Shown here: one piece after another, positions 23,142 to 36,800 of the stretch
Position numbering within the stretch: the first letter of the stretch is position 1
How the letters are laid out: each line of letters starts with the position of its first letter
DNA from: Gracilaria gracilis
Taxonomy: Eukaryota > Rhodophyta > Florideophyceae > Gracilariales > Gracilariaceae
Direction of reading: 5' to 3'
NCBI GenBank assembly: GCA_030374805.1
Contig: JARGSG010000024.1
Coordinates: forward strand, 620,001 to 684,000
DNA length: 64,000 nucleotides
Translations under genes and position numbers: made by a program
Notes under the pieces: model-generated
What the model was told of the DNA's origin: nothing
The model's database searches: none
The model's input: the letters and a program-made list of their open reading frames with translations, nothing else

Positions 23142-24138
23142 TATAGAGCAAACCCCAAAGAGGGTACGTGTCCACCAGGGTGTCCGAGTCCTGCTCCCAG
23201 AAAAAAGCGAACTCAGAATTAGAGCCCTCTGCCCGTGCGCGTGCCGCGTGGCAGCCGGGTGTAAACCGGAGACGGTACTGGAATAACCTGCAGAGGTAAA
23301 GAAGAGGGTGGGACTAGAGAGGAAGAACCGACGACGGGTCACGAGAGAACGAGTCCAGAAGTGGAGCGAAGGGTGCCGTAAGACGGTGTAGTGCTCCTAC
23401 GGAGAACCACACGAGCGAAGCTACGGCCCGTGCCAACGGCGGGGACAGGGCCGATAGCGGAACGATACACACACACACGTGTGTCCAAATATAACTCTAT
23501 ACAGAGGCGGAAGCGAGACCTGCACCAGGAAAACGATGAACTAAACAAAGATCCGGTACCTCGGTGAACGACAGCAAATACGACCTGTTACTGGGGCAAT
23601 TAGCGAAACGAGCCAGAAACTGGTAGTAAAGAACTTCCTTAGGGACCCTGAGGGGTGATTGTACCGAGACCAGTCGTGGTTACTCTCCTTAGAGGAGTCG
23701 TGAACCTACGTAGGCAGTAACAACCATGGCCCAGCCTTCGGGATGAAGACCACGTACTTCAAGAAGAAGATACGACTCAGGTGAGTTTTACTTAGTGGCT
23801 CCAGGGCGAGATCGCCCGAGCATATATACTATCTACTGTATCTAGGGCTGCGCACTCCCACGAGGGCTCTACACGTGGACAACCCAGTGTCAGGGTGCCA
23901 AAGTATCGACCCAGCGGGTGTGACGCCAAATATTTGGACAAATATGCCACAAAGCCCTACTGTACACCTATTTCATAGGTTCTATCCCAGATTCACCTAA
24001 CAAGGTACGTTCCAATAATATTTCCAAATCCACCCGAAACGGGGTCCATATTCATAGTCTTACACGTCAGTGCCCAATGGGTAGAGCTCCGTTATGAGAA
24101 ACTTCATCGTGCCGACATCGGATTGCCATTGCTCCACA
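23142..24138 (-). repeat. Element A 5' LTR (997 bp)
   Basis: Direct repeat partner of 12138-13134. Its outer end meets the CCCAC duplication at 24139-24143, followed by the interrupted LTR of element B. Confidence 0.92.
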
Positions 24139-24284
24139 CCCACAAAAGGGCGAACTCAGAAGTAGAGCCCTCTGCCCGTGCGCGTGCCGCGTGGCAGCTG
24201 GGTGTAAACCGGGGACGGTACTGGAATAACCTGCAGAGGTAAAGAAGAGGGTGGGACTAGAGAGGAATAACCGACGACGGATCA

Positions 24285-24792
24285 TGTAGTACAATGAGAC
24301 CTCAATGGGTTGGTGCCACGTGGGTCTACTGGTGCGCCTTGCTGGCTGCACTGTACCCAATTGGTATTCTGTATTTTATAATTTCTAATTTCTAATTTAT
24401 AGTCTAGGATAGTTTAGCATTGCTGGCCCATGACAGTAGGTCATGGGCACAGCCGATGGCGTCATGCCCGCATGGGAGATCGGCGTCGGTGCACCTTGTA
24501 TATATTGTGGTGCACCTCGCCTTCCCCCTCGGGTATTGTAAAGTCAGACACCACTAGGGCAGTAACTATACCATCTTGGTCACTTGCTACTCTATTACTA
24601 TTCAGGTTTTACCGCGCGTCGACGTCTACTACCGTACACCTACACGGTCTAGACTAGTTGCCCCGTCGTTTGCCCCTGCGGGTTTCAGGTGCCCTACTAC
24701 CATATTGGTTGTGTGTTTTTCCCCTTTAGGTTGAGCCCTCGCGCGCTCCCTCTACTAGGCGGACCCCACACCTTATCGGTATTTGTACGACA
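24285..24792 (+). repeat. Element C 5' LTR (508 bp)
   Basis: It differs from 33296-33803 at about six positions. It has TG...CA ends and a TATA-like GTATATATTG near 24500. Four copies of ACC-N5-GGT lie at 24355-24365, 24570-24580, 24699-24709 and 24770-24780. Confidence 0.93.
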
Positions 24793-24795
24793 TTT

Positions 24796-24814
24796 TGGTC
24801 TCCCGACTTAGAAG
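24796..24814 (+). other. Element C primer-binding site
   Basis: TGGTCTCCCGACTTAGAAG lies three bases after the 5' LTR and is the same 19-mer as in elements A and B. Confidence 0.75.
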
Positions 24815-27800
24815 TTTCTTGGTTTTTGTCGTACCTTTACTGGTGAACAGAAGACATTCGAAAGGATTCTGGAAGTTCACACACCTATTTGGTTTCGTAG
24901 GAATACTCGCGAAGCAATTGGATACCACTATTGGTCACTATGAAAAGACCTAGAAGGATTATTCGTGGCTCTAGCGCGCCACCTATCCACAAGGGTTCTG
25001 CTGCGGCGTCAGCCGCTAAACCCATTCTGGATAATCCCGAGGAGTTGCTTCGGCAACCTCGGGCCGGAACCTCGAAGGATACGGGCACTCTGCCACCGTT
25101 GGCTCCTGAACCTAACAAGGATTTGCCGACAACGGTTGAGGACCTTTGGCCCCAATTGGAAGATCGAGCGAAAGCTCTTTTTACCGCTACGGTTAATGAA
25201 GCTATGACCTCAATGGACATGGACTCCGTTACCCGCTTGGTGGTTGATCGAGCCGTGCACGAGCTCTCTCAACGCATACCTAAATTGGTTGAAACATACC
25301 TCTTAATGGGTGCCCGGGAGCATATCTACCGAGTGGTTCAAGACCTTTGGGTTTCTGAAGGAATGGCGGAAGCCAAAACCCCTGGGGTGAATGTGGTTAC
25401 TCGCATACCACAAGGGATCCCTGCCGGTTCTTCCGCACCAATCAAGCCAATTCCGGCCGATAGTGCGTACCTACAAGGCTTAAGGCAAGGTCAAGAGGAC
25501 CATATAGAGATGGGCCCTCGAGACGTGTACTTGCCACCCATTGAAGGTAACGTTCGAAAGGACACCAAGACTGGTGGACCTGAGGACGATTCGTCTGACC
25601 CAGAAGAGGGGCGACGAAGAAGTAACTGCAAGGGTAAAGAAAGGAGGGGGAAAATGGAAAGAATCGCGGCTACGACTCTGACCCCAATTCCTCGAGCTCC
25701 GATACCGATACTGGTTCATCGTCGGATGATGACCGTAAAGGTAGACGCAAGAAGAAACCGAACAGGTTGGCGAAGAAGTCGTCAAAGAGAAACCGGAAAG
25801 GTAAGAAGAAACGGTACGAGTCGTCCGACTCGGATTCGGAGACCGATACAACCCTAGAGGTGCGTCAGCCGCTGAACGATATGTTCACCAAAGCGGTTGA
25901 TTATAGGTCATATCGGTTGAGAAACCGATCCTCTGCTTACACCCAAGAGGTTGCGCAGAAGATCACCAAGCACCACAAGAAGCTCAGCTTCCAGATGGGT
26001 GATACTACCTTCACAGGTGATGATCCCATTGCGTTAATTGAGTTTCTACAGAAGTTCAAGATTGCATGCGACCAAAATGGTTTTTCCGAAGGCGCTGCCA
26101 TGTGGTTATTCCAGTTTTACCTTAAAGGTCAAGCTTACCACTTGCTGCAAGGCAGGCTCCGTGGAAATACCCTGGCGGTTGATGAAGAGGGGACAGAGAT
26201 GTTAGAGACGTACCCAGAAGTGGTTAATTTCATGTTGGAAACTTACGCTACCGATGAGGTTATCCAGGAAGGTTACGCTGAGGTGCAGGCATATCGCCAA
26301 CGCTCTAGCCAAACCGAAATGGAATTCTCGTTGGGCCTTTGGAATCTGGCCACCCGATGCGGTAATGTCTTTACCACTAGTAGGTTGAAGTCGCTCTTTG
26401 CCGACAATGTTGACAAAGCGATCCGTTCGCAGGTACGCAATTACCTGGCGAACAAACGTAAGGTGGACTATAATGGGCTTGCCCGTTATGCACAGGGACT
26501 AGGCGACACTCTCCGTCATGGAAAGAAGCCGTCGGCGTCTCATACCTCAAAGGATAAACCGAAACGGTCAGTATTGGAGCTAGAAGAAAGCACTACCTCA
26601 GAGGGAGATTCGCTCATTCGCGTACCAACAGGAATGGCAGTTCATCTCGTGACTGCGCCGCAGGCTCAGTCACGAGCCACCTCCATTGGTAATTGGTCGT
26701 CGACAGTATCACCAGCTTCGGTAAGGTCGCCACCAAGTGCGGCGAGCACTCAACAAACCTCAACGGGTGGTTCGCAAGCATCTTCATATGCTACAGCACC
26801 GACCAATCCGGTGACCCGACCTACCTCTATGGCAATGCGTGATCCCCAGACAGGTGGATTGGTTTGCTGGCTCTGTTTGTCGCTAGACCATCTGGCGAAC
26901 AGATGTGACAAAATACCCCCAGGGGTGCGCGAACATCTGATCAGTGCCAGGCAGCAAAACCACCGTAACCTATATGGATCTGGAAAGAGGGTACAAGCTC
27001 AACCATCACCATCTCAGGTTCATCTCGTCGAGGAAACACCAATCTTGGAGAAGGACAGTCCCGCTCAGGAGGAGCAGGAAAACACCGAACGGTTAGCGTA
27101 GGGGCCACCCCTAACCGTGAATTGGAAGGCCAGTCGATACCGGAACGGGAAACCTTAATGGTGGAAAAAGAAGAATCAAATGTACCCAATGTGGTGTGTC
27201 TAATGAAGTACAATAACTATAAAGTTAATGCTTCAGTAAGCTTTCTCAATTACCTACAGGTCCCCGTTGCGTGTGTACTCGATACCGGCGCCGGTCCGAA
27301 TGTGCTGAACGCTCGCGTCATACCCGATGCGGTCTTGCGGAACATTCGACCTGCCCCGACTATCAACCCGCTGGTGGACGCTAACGAGCGCCCACTGCAC
27401 CTTAGAGGAATGTTAACCACTGTGGTACAACTTGGAACCTTGAAGGTGAAGCTCAATTTCTTCGTGGTGGATCGTCTGGCGACAGACTGTATCCTCGGGA
27501 CCAACTTTATTGACAGACATGTCAAGGCAATTTTGCCAGGGTCCCGAACGGTCGCTCTCCGTCAAGGTGGTCGTATTGCCATACTGGGTAATACGCAGAC
27601 CAAAAATGGTTGGCGTAAGAAGCCTAGGTTCAATATACCCACCGAAACGGTTTCAAACAAGATACGGCTCACCAAATTGGTTTCAATTCCGGCTATGACC
27701 CAAATGGTAGTGAATGTCTCATGCGCAGTTCCAGGATTGGTAATGCTACAGAACCATCCTAGGTTGGCAGGAAGACATCTCGCCTTGATGGCAAACGGGA

Positions 27801-30800
27801 TTATCGACAACATCCCTAACCAATCCTTCAAGGTGTACTTGAGTAACTTTAGCAATCACATTGTTAAGTTACCCAAGAATACCACTATTGGAATCGCATT
27901 GCCGGCACCACAAGGGGTTTTCACGGTCTCACCTAATGGGTTGGGCGAGGTCGCCACCTCTAAGGAAGGGGGAGGAACAGATGCGCCATACCCTGCATAT
28001 GCGCCCCCGTTATCGAAAAACACCAAAATGGAACAGAAGATCGCCAATACCTTTAAGGTTAGGGATCAGGAAAAAACTATGGAACTGGACCCAGTGCGGA
28101 ATTGGAGAGAGGAAGTCCAGATCGGTGCGGAGAACCAGGCTCTCCGAGACCGGATCCTCAGTCTCTTAGAAGAATTTGAACCCATGTGGTCGGGCCGGTT
28201 GGGCCAAATTGAGGCTACAGAGCACCGTATTGATATGATGCCTGGCTGGAAACCCATTTACCAGCAGCCTTACCGTGCAGGTCCAAAAGCCCGGGAGCTT
28301 GAGCTCAATGAGGTCGAGAGAATGCTCCGTGAAGGTGTCATAGAACCAGCAAATGCGGACTGGGCCAGCCCTGTGGTTCTCGTCACAAAGAAGAATGATA
28401 CCCGTATGCGGTTCTGTGTGGACTACAGAAGACTGAATAGTATGACCATTAGGGATTCGTACCCAATACCTAGAATGGACGAGTGTATAGATTCGTTGGG
28501 AAACGCCAAGATCTTTACTACGCTCGATGCCAATTGTGGTTATTGGCAGGTACCTATCAGGGAAGAAGACAAGGACAAAACTACGTTTACTTGCCACGCT
28601 GGGTTATTCCGCTTTACGCGTATGCCCTTTGGGTTGCGAAATGCCCCGGCTACCTTTCAGAGGGCGTTAGATATAATCCTTTCGAAGGTGAAGTGGAGAA
28701 CCGCTCTGGTATACATCGACGATGTAATCATATATTCCAGAACGGTAGAGGAACATTTCCACCATGTTAGGGACGTTTTGAACCTTTTGAGAGAATCTGG
28801 AGTAACGTTGAAGCTCCGCAAGTGCGAATTCTTCACCAAAGAGGTAGAATACCTTGGTCATATCATCAGCCCTGGGAGGTTAGAAGTGACGCCGCGGAAT
28901 ATCCGGGCCGTGCAGGAGGCGAAGCCACCCACGTCCCAGACGGAAATCCGATCCTTTATAGGTTTGTGCAATGTGTAATGCCGGTTTATCAAGGGATTTG
29001 CCAAGATAGCGGCTCCCCTCAACAGAAAGCTGCTGAAAGGTCAACCTAATGCTCCGTCTCTACCTATATGGTGAAAGGTTCACGCTTCGAACCGACCATG
29101 ATGCCCTACGGTGGATACTGGGTCTGGCCGACGCATCAGGCAGACTTGCCCGATGGCGGTTACGACTTTCAGAGTTCGAATATGACGTACAGTACCGTCC
29201 AGGTATCAAGCACAGTGTCGCAGACGCGATGTCTCGCATTACCACAGATGGTTTGGACACCGAGCCGGTAGAGGATGATATCCCATGCTTTACCATCTCT
29301 ACCAACCCTGATGGTGATACCTTGGAAGGTTACTGGACTCTACCCGAAGAGGATACGTGGTTTAGTGATGCCATCGCTCGGGAAATACTCGCCCTCGAGG
29401 AAACAGACGTCATGCCAATTACCCGCGAGGAATTCCTGAGAGAGCAAGCAAACGATGTTTATTGCCGCTCTCTCATGGACCAAGTAGGTATGTAAGACTC
29501 GAACTTTGAAGTCGACCGAAATGGTTTCCTGGTGAGGCGAGCTCCTATTGATGGTTCCCTTCAGAAGGTGGTGCCTAAGGTACTGCGCCCTCGGGTGCTG
29601 TACCTGGCCCACTACCCAAGGCTATCAGGACACCCTGGAGGTACAAGAATGTACTACACCTTGAGGCAAGGGTACTACTGGCCTCATATGGCTAATGATG
29701 TATATACCTTTGTAGGTCAATTTGAATCTTGCGTACGTACCCGTGGAGGTCTCCGGAAGCACAGAAAATACTTGAAGTTATTCCCTGCAGCGGGTCCTCT
29801 CGAGTTCGTCGCAATAGATCTTCTGGGTCCATTACCAAAAACCACAAGGGGATATCAGTACATCATCGTAATCACCGACAGGTTCTCGAAGCTCACGCGA
29901 GCGATACCCTTGAAGGACACGAAATCGACGACCCTCGCGGTGGCGTTCTTGAACAATTGGATCTACCCGTATGGTGCACCGCTTTATTTACTTACCGACA
30001 ATGGTTCGAACTTAGCTTCGAAGTTCTTTGAAGCTGTTTGTAACCTCTTAGGTATTAAGCACTACTTCACCACTGCCTACCATCCGCAAACGAATGGGCA
30101 AGTGGAGCGCTTTAACCGAACACTGGTATCTCGGCTGCGACATTATACGGAAGAACACCAAAATGGTTGGGACGAGCTCGTACAGCCCTTGACATATGCA
30201 TATAACCTTCAGGTTCATCGAGCGACGCAAACTACGCCGTTCGATCTAATACTGTCAAGACACCCACCAGGTATTGTTGTTGAAGGGGACCCATTAGGAC
30301 AAGAAGCCGCCGGAGCGCTCACACCGTCACAGGTCAAACGGAATACCCTTTTGAGGTTGAGACGTGCTCTCAAGTATGCTGAGAGCAAGCTCACAGCATC
30401 CCAGAAGCGGTACAAGGAGGACTACGACCGAAAGGTAACCCAAGTGGTAACGGCTACGCCGGGTCAATATGTCTTTATTGACCACCCCCCGAAAGGAGCT
30501 AAACCACGACCGGGTGATGAAGCTGATGATGAAGCTATTGATAGAGATATCAATTCTAAGCTTCTTCCGAAATCATCGGGACCTTTCAAGGTAGTTCGGT
30601 CGACCGACCACACGGTAACGGTGAACCAAGATGGTGTAGAGAATACAATCTCTATTGACCGAATCACGGTTGCACCTCAGACGGTTCAGTCCAGGAAGGA
30701 ACGCGGAGAATCCGCGCGTGACCTACAAGCGGTTGCTCTGAGGACTCAGCCCCGGGAAGACGGGACACCCATCGAGGTTAATGATGACGCACAGGGTGAC

Positions 30801-31103
30801 GACCCAGACTACGTACCACCTGCGGGGATTACGGTTGCTCCTTCAGAGGAAACACCTACCCCTAGTGGTACCGATGCTCATCTGAACCAAAGTGATGAAA
30901 GGATACCATCGCAGGTCTCTAATAAGTTCCCAGTGGAACGCCTTGTAGGTCACCGCCGTACCCAAGAAGGTCTGAAGTACACAGTACGCTGGTATGGCTG
31001 GGGGGCTGACGGTGATACCGCCGAGCCGCCCTCAGCCATACCACACCACTTCAGGGTAAGCTACTGGAACCAAAAAGGAGAGAACATGCCGAACGATGGG
31101 TAA

Positions 31104-33282
31104 ACCTTAGAGGTGATGCACAGCTCTTAGGGAGGGGGAAGGCTATTTTCGCGCTTTCCCTCATTCGATGCGCATCGCACCCACATGGTAACTGAAGCTA
31201 ACTGCAACACCTAACTGGATAACTTTCATGAGGAAACTAACACCAACTGGGAGAAGTTAATCAGAGTGCATCGAAGAGACCAAGAGGGTTTGCCGGAAGA
31301 CCGTGAAGGTTTAGCGATGACGTCGTACCGAACGAAGCTCGACGAGGGATGCGCTTCGAGCGTCAGCGTCGCAGCGACCCCAAAGCTGGCACGCGGCCGG
31401 CACGCGCGCGCACCTTCATGGCACGCGCCGCGCACGCATGGCTCCAAACCCAAGTGGTGAAAGTCAAAAAATTAAGGTTTTTGATAAGCGAGAGACGCGC
31501 CCCAGATCGGCAGACCGCCGCGCTGGGTAACCGATTCGGTTTACACTATTGTCTGTAGGGAGCGTGCACCGGCATGGTCAAAAAATCTAAGTATTTTGGG
31601 CGTGCTGCGCTCCCGAATCGGCCATTTTCAGCCTCTGAAACCGCATGGTTCCCGAGATACAGACCAAAAGGTGTTTCGGCGTTTTTGATACCGTTTGGTG
31701 GGGTAATTTCGGCGTGCAATTTTTTGATTCGCCTTGCAGGTAACCTCATGGGTCTGGTGCAGCGTGTGCGCGTATGCGCGCCAAGAGGCCATGCAGAACC
31801 ATCCAGGTACATTGCTGGCACTCGCGCGACGTCGCGCGCCACCCCAAGCTACCAAATCGGTACTACGTGACGCTCGCTGCGCACAGAAGTGCAACTGCAA
31901 GGTCTACCAATTTGGTTTGAGCTGCTTATGGTAGTAGAGACACGACGGAGAATTGCGTCACCCGGATAGTGGCTGTGAAGAACCAAACCTTTGTGGTAAT
32001 GACGAACGACACCCATGGGGACTGAAGCGGTTTGGAATAAACCTTAAAGGTGGAGCATGGAACTGCGCGGGAGACGTTAGTAATGCTGCGCAGGCCTTTA
32101 TGGTACGATGGAAACCTTGAAGGTGTTTCAAAGTTATGGAAATCAGAGAGAGAGCATGAAATGAACCTGTATGGTACTATCGAGATCCTTTATGGAACAA
32201 CCTAATCGACTGTGGTGGTAACGAAGGGTAAGGAGGCCCAACGAATGGCACATGCCAGGACCTATATGGTGACGCCCAACCATAGAGAGAGGAAGTAGAC
32301 CATTACGGGATGGGAGCGAGACCAGAAAGGACATGAATATACCTCGGATGGTCTAGAAAGGAACGAGTTTTTGTGCTTACCATGAAAGTTCGTTTCCTTA
32401 TGAGGTACGAAACCGATCGAGACCTATGTGGTATTCTTTGAAGACAGAAAGGACATGGTTCCTAGATGGTTTTCGCGCTATTTTGACCACGTTAAGGTTT
32501 CGCGCTCGTCATGGATGATCGACACCGAGGGTGGTTTGATGCACATGAAAATGGAACCCTTTGTGGCAGTACACTGCAGACGCCAACCGAAGCGGCCATC
32601 CATCCACCTTAGGGGTATTGAATGAAGCGCCGTGTACCGCTACGGGTGGGAGCCCGCACGCTGGTACCAGGGCTACCCATGTGGTTCAGATACGGATCGG
32701 GGGTCACCATAAACGGGTTCAACCTTGTCGGTCGGACGAAAAGCCACGATGGCGCGAGCCCGCGTGGACAAACCGCAAAGGGGTGCGAAGGCAACCAGAA
32801 GGGAGAACGATGAACCAACCTCGATGGAGTCAGCCTCAGTGCCTCGAAGGGTTGGTAGTCGAACCTCGAAGGGACAGAGAGACACGCCGCAACCAAGTGG
32901 GCGCCAAAACCCTTCACGGTACAGTGCTCACACGAGCCTGAAGGCGTAACCCGCCCCCCCCCCCCCCCACTGGGTATACCGACACGGTAAATGGGTCTAA
33001 GCCGTGCAGCCAAAAAGGTATAACCTGCGAGGTATGCAATGGGCGCGCGTCGCGCCCAAACCACAAATGGGGATGAATAGGCCGCTGTCGGTGATAACCA
33101 AAGAGGTGGATAGAGCCGCAATCGGTGATGACCAAGGTGGTGAACAAAATGCGTTCGGTGATGCCGAACCGACGCGACGCACGGCGTGAGATGGCACGAA
33201 GGCTGCGACAGGGACTAAATTGGTACGACGATGCAACCGACTTGGTGAAAGGATCTAGGAGCCACGAGGGCGTGGCTCAGGG
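31104..33282. repeat. Dispersed ACC-N5-GGT palindrome array in the element C tail
   Basis: Counted by eye, at least 24 exact ACC-N5-GGT sites occur in about 2.2 kb, where about 0.5 is expected by chance. Examples are ACCTTAAAGGT near 32041, ACCTATATGGT near 32260 and ACCAAATCGGT near 31853. Spacers of 4 or 6 add more. The five central bases vary freely, so these are not copies of one longer unit. No long open frame is convincing here. A run of about 15 C lies near 32957. Confidence 0.85.
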
Positions 33283-33295
33283 TAGGAAGGGGATC

Positions 33296-33803
33296 TGTAG
33301 TATAATGAGACCTCAATGGGTTGGTGCCACGTGGGTCTACTGGTGCGCCTTGCTGGCTGCACTGTACTCAATTGGTATTCTGTATTTTATAATTTCTAAT
33401 TTCTAATTTATAGTCTAGGATAGTTTAGCATTGCTGGCCCATGACAGTAGGTCATGGGCACAGCCGATGACGTCATGCCCGCATGGGAGATCGGCGTCGG
33501 TGCACCTTGTATATATTGTGGTGCACCTCGCCTTCCCCCTCGGGTATTGTAAAGTCAGGCACCACTAGGGCAGTAACTATACCATCTTGGTCACTTGCTA
33601 CTCTATTACTATTCAGGTTTTACCGCGCGTCGACGTCTACTACCGTACACCTACACGGTCTAGACTAGTTGCCCCGCCGTTTGCCCCTGCGGGTTTCAGG
33701 TGCCCTACTACCATATTGGTTGTGTGTTTTTCCCCTTTAGGTTGAGCCCTCGCGCGCTCCCTCTACCAGGCGGACCCCACACCTTATCGGTATTTGTACG
33801 ACA
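33296..33803 (+). repeat. Element C 3' LTR (508 bp)
   Basis: Direct repeat partner of 24285-24792. It is preceded by the purine tract TAGGAAGGGGA and followed by the GATCA duplication. Confidence 0.93.
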
Positions 33804-36800
33804 GATCAAGAGAAAACGAGTCTAGAAATGGAGCGAACGGTGCCTTAAGACGGTGTAATGCTCCTACGGAGAACCACAAGAGCGAAGCTACGGCCCGTGC
33901 CAACGGCGGGAACAGGGCCGATAGCGGAACGAGACACACACACGAGTGTCCAAATATAACTCTGTACAGAGGCGGAAGCGAGACCTGCACCAGGAAAACG
34001 ATGAACTAAACAAAGATCCGGTACTTCGGTGAACGACAACAAATACAACCTGATACTGGGGTAATTAGCAAAACAAGCCAGACACTGGTAGTAAAGAACT
34101 TCCTTAGGGACCCTGAGGGGTGATTGTACCAAGACCAGTCGTGGTTACTCTCCGTAGAGGAGTCGTGAACCTACGTAGGCAGTAACAACCATAGCCCAGC
34201 CTTCGGGATGAAGACCACGTACTTCAGGAAGAAGATACGACTCAGGTGAGTTTTACTTAGTGGCTCCAGGGCGAGATCGCCCGAGCATATATACTATCTA
34301 CTGTATCTAGGGCTGCGCACTCCCACGAGGGCTCTACACGTGGACAACCCAGTGTCAGGGTGCCAAAGTATCGACCCAGCGGGTGTGACGCCAAATATTT
34401 GGACAAATATGCCACAAGGCCCTACTGTACACCTATTTCATAGGTTCTATCCCAGATTCACCTAACAAGGTACGTCCCAACAATATTTCCAATTTCACCC
34501 GAAACGGGGTCCATATTCATAGTCTGACACGTCAGGGCTCAATGGATAGAGCTTTATTATGAGAACCTTCATTGTGCCGACATCGGATTGCCATTGCTCC
34601 ACATCTGCCCCTCCTTAGCCAAAGGTTCGCGCTTTGGTTTGCGGGAAGGCGCCGGCGACCGGTACGTAAGTACTGATCCTCAGAATGGCGAAATCCGAGA
34701 CGTCGGCAATACCTTCGCAGCTTCCTGAACCAACGCGTGGTACACAACATCACTCTCCTCCGATTTCGCGGCAACAAACGTCATCTCCAACCTTCTCTCC
34801 TACAGCAGGCATGAACCCTTTGGCTACCAACCCGCTTCTGACTATGGGCCTCCAGCGGACTGGGTCGATCCCTCTTTGGACCATGGTGATGGCGAGGTTG
34901 TGGACGACGACGTCCCCCTTGTGGGCGTTCCGAATACGGGCGCTGACGCGGCACAGGTCCCTGCGGAGGGCGCTCAAGCTCCCGCGGGTTGGAGTCTTGC
35001 GACGCCGGCTCCCGGAAACAACGCTGGTCACCAGTAGTCTGGGCAGGGTGCCTGAGGGCGTGTAGTTCTGTCACTCAGATACGATAAACCCAATTAGGCC
35101 ACAGCTTGGCATTACTTCTCTCTTCCTGTAGGATCTTTCTCGTGTTCGAGCTTCTTTCATACTTCCTTCCTGTTCCTTTTTCATTTCCTGACCAGGATGT
35201 ACTTCATTTCCATTCGTGGCAACATCTTTCTACATATTTCATTACTTCTTGCTTCTTAGTTCCGTTATACGGCGATGAACCGACAATTCGGTAAGTTCTT
35301 CCTTTGTTCATACTGTACATAAGACCAACCTTGTTGGTGTCTTCTCTTCTCTTCTTAGAGCTCCTCGCAACCTACCGCGTAGCGGCACACCATATTTACC
35401 ACCTGTCGTTGACAGTTCTATCTCACTTGGGCATTATCCAGAGTTGGGGATAATACGGACCGGGTTCTTCGGTGATAAGCGATAATCTTGGACCTCGGAA
35501 GGTGCTCAATTGGCCCCCAAGTGTCTTGCTCTGGGGGATAGCCGTACCAACGGACGCGATAGAATACTTTCCCGTCCTGGGCAACATCTTGCTTCACGAT
35601 ACGATCGACCACGAAATCCTGTGGGTACACCCCGACGTCTTCGGTTCCTTTGGTTGTTCCCGACATTGGGCTTTGCTTCTCTACGTAACGCGAGCGGGTA
35701 CACGCAAATAACAACGGGTTTTTGGCTTCGGTGAGTTGGGGGTGTCTCGTTGACGAGAGCGCTAACCGTCACGACGGGGAATGACTAACTTCCGTTTCCG
35801 GCTGCCAACCTCCACAAAAGTGGCTTCTGGTGAAAGCTCTTCACTTCCGAAGTGCGGTGAACTAACTTCTTTTCCCAGCGGGCATCAACTTCAACTAACG
35901 TCGACGTTCCTGATCCAAGCAAAGTTGCTTCTCGACGCGGGAGAGCCGTTGCAACGGAGATACTGCGTTTGAACACTCGCTGTGCAGGGTGGCGGATTCA
36001 CCGGGCCACGGCAACGTATCACCCCATTGCACCTGGCGGCGGGTTGCAACAATGCAGCGCAATGTGATTGGCTCGGCACTCTGCCACGTTATGGAGTGCA
36101 ACGCATCCCCATTGGGCGACAACCTGCCAAGTGGCCATGTGCACTATCGTTTGATTCCGGAAACGCCATGCGCCGTGGCAAGCCAAAAAATCAAATAAAT
36201 TAAATTGGCGTTACACTGTACCCGCGCGCGCGCATGCGCATGCACCGCCAGCCGCTGGCACTCAAAAAAACTAAGTATTTTGGCCGGCCACCGGTACGTG
36301 CAGTTTTGCACACGCAAGCGCCACTCCTGCAAATTTTCTGAAGATGACGGCGCGCTTCTCACGGAAACTTCTGAGCTACGCAGCGCACCTGTCAACGTTC
36401 CTTCATGCAAATTGCATGCGCCCGCTTCCTGAACCAGGCTCTAGGACCCTATCCACAAGGATCCTTCACTTCACAACACCTACTGTAGGTTCTTTCCATG
36501 GGGCTTATCGCTATGGTGACCCATTGACGGGTCGGCGGAGACCGTCTTTTCGGTACGTTATGCCTTCTGCGCCTCTCGCGAGCGAGGCGTAGAAGTAGCC
36601 AACGACTTGGACGCTTGCCTACAAGGATTCTCATCACTAACAGTGGTCTTTCCCACAGGGGTAACTTCTTCTTCATTACTGACATTCGCCTAGACCGAGG
36701 ATCCCACACGCGTATGCGTTAGCGGCGATATTCCCGATCCGGGCTCCTGTCTCTTTGAGAGCTCAAGCACGTCAGCCAATCCAGCAGATGCCGGAGCAGC

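Larger units (their letters stand above)
12138..24138 (-). mobile_element. Element A: Ty3 (gypsy) chromodomain retrotransposon with antisense frame
   Basis: The 12,001-bp fossil belongs to the same family as element B and is inserted in the left LTR of B, with target duplication CCCAC at 12133-12137 and 24139-24143. Minus-strand parts are gag with a CCHC zinc knuckle (about 21.1-23.0 kb), protease with a DTGA motif, reverse transcriptase and RNase H (about 18.3-20.9 kb), integrase (about 16.4-18.3 kb) and a chromodomain (about 15.5-15.8 kb). A plus-strand frame fills 13216-15132. The polypurine tract lies against the left LTR at about 13135-13150, and the primer-binding site is at 23120-23138. 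LTR divergence by eye is about 1.6%, so it is younger than B. About three breaks. Confidence 0.92.
24285..33803 (+). mobile_element. Element C: Ty3 (gypsy) chromodomain retrotransposon rich in ACC-N5-GGT
   Basis: The 9519-bp fossil is inserted in the left LTR of element B with target duplication GATCA (24280-24284 and 33804-33808). Its LTRs are 508 bp each. The primer-binding site starts at 24796, and the polypurine tract lies at about 33283-33295. Plus-strand parts are gag with a CCHC knuckle (about 24.9-27.1 kb), protease (DTGA), reverse transcriptase (YIDD) and RNase H (about 27.1-29.5 kb), and integrase with a fused C-terminal chromodomain (about 29.5-31.1 kb). A 2.2-kb tail without a recognised frame follows. 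LTR divergence by eye is about 1.2%, the youngest of the four. About three breaks. Confidence 0.93.

Noticed and set aside
12138-24138. A private dispersed palindrome in element A, like those in C and D
   Set aside because: Several spacings of ACC/GGT and CCG/CGG were seen, but none clearly exceeded chance by eye. A computed scan could still find one.
32950-32972. Run of about 15 C as a possible functional G-quadruplex
   Set aside because: It is a single homopolymer in a decayed non-coding tail and may be a sequencing or slippage product.
32609-33121. 170-codon antisense frame in the tail of element C
   Set aside because: It is short, shows no resemblance to the antisense frames of A or D, and lies in the motif-rich stretch; composition alone can explain it.
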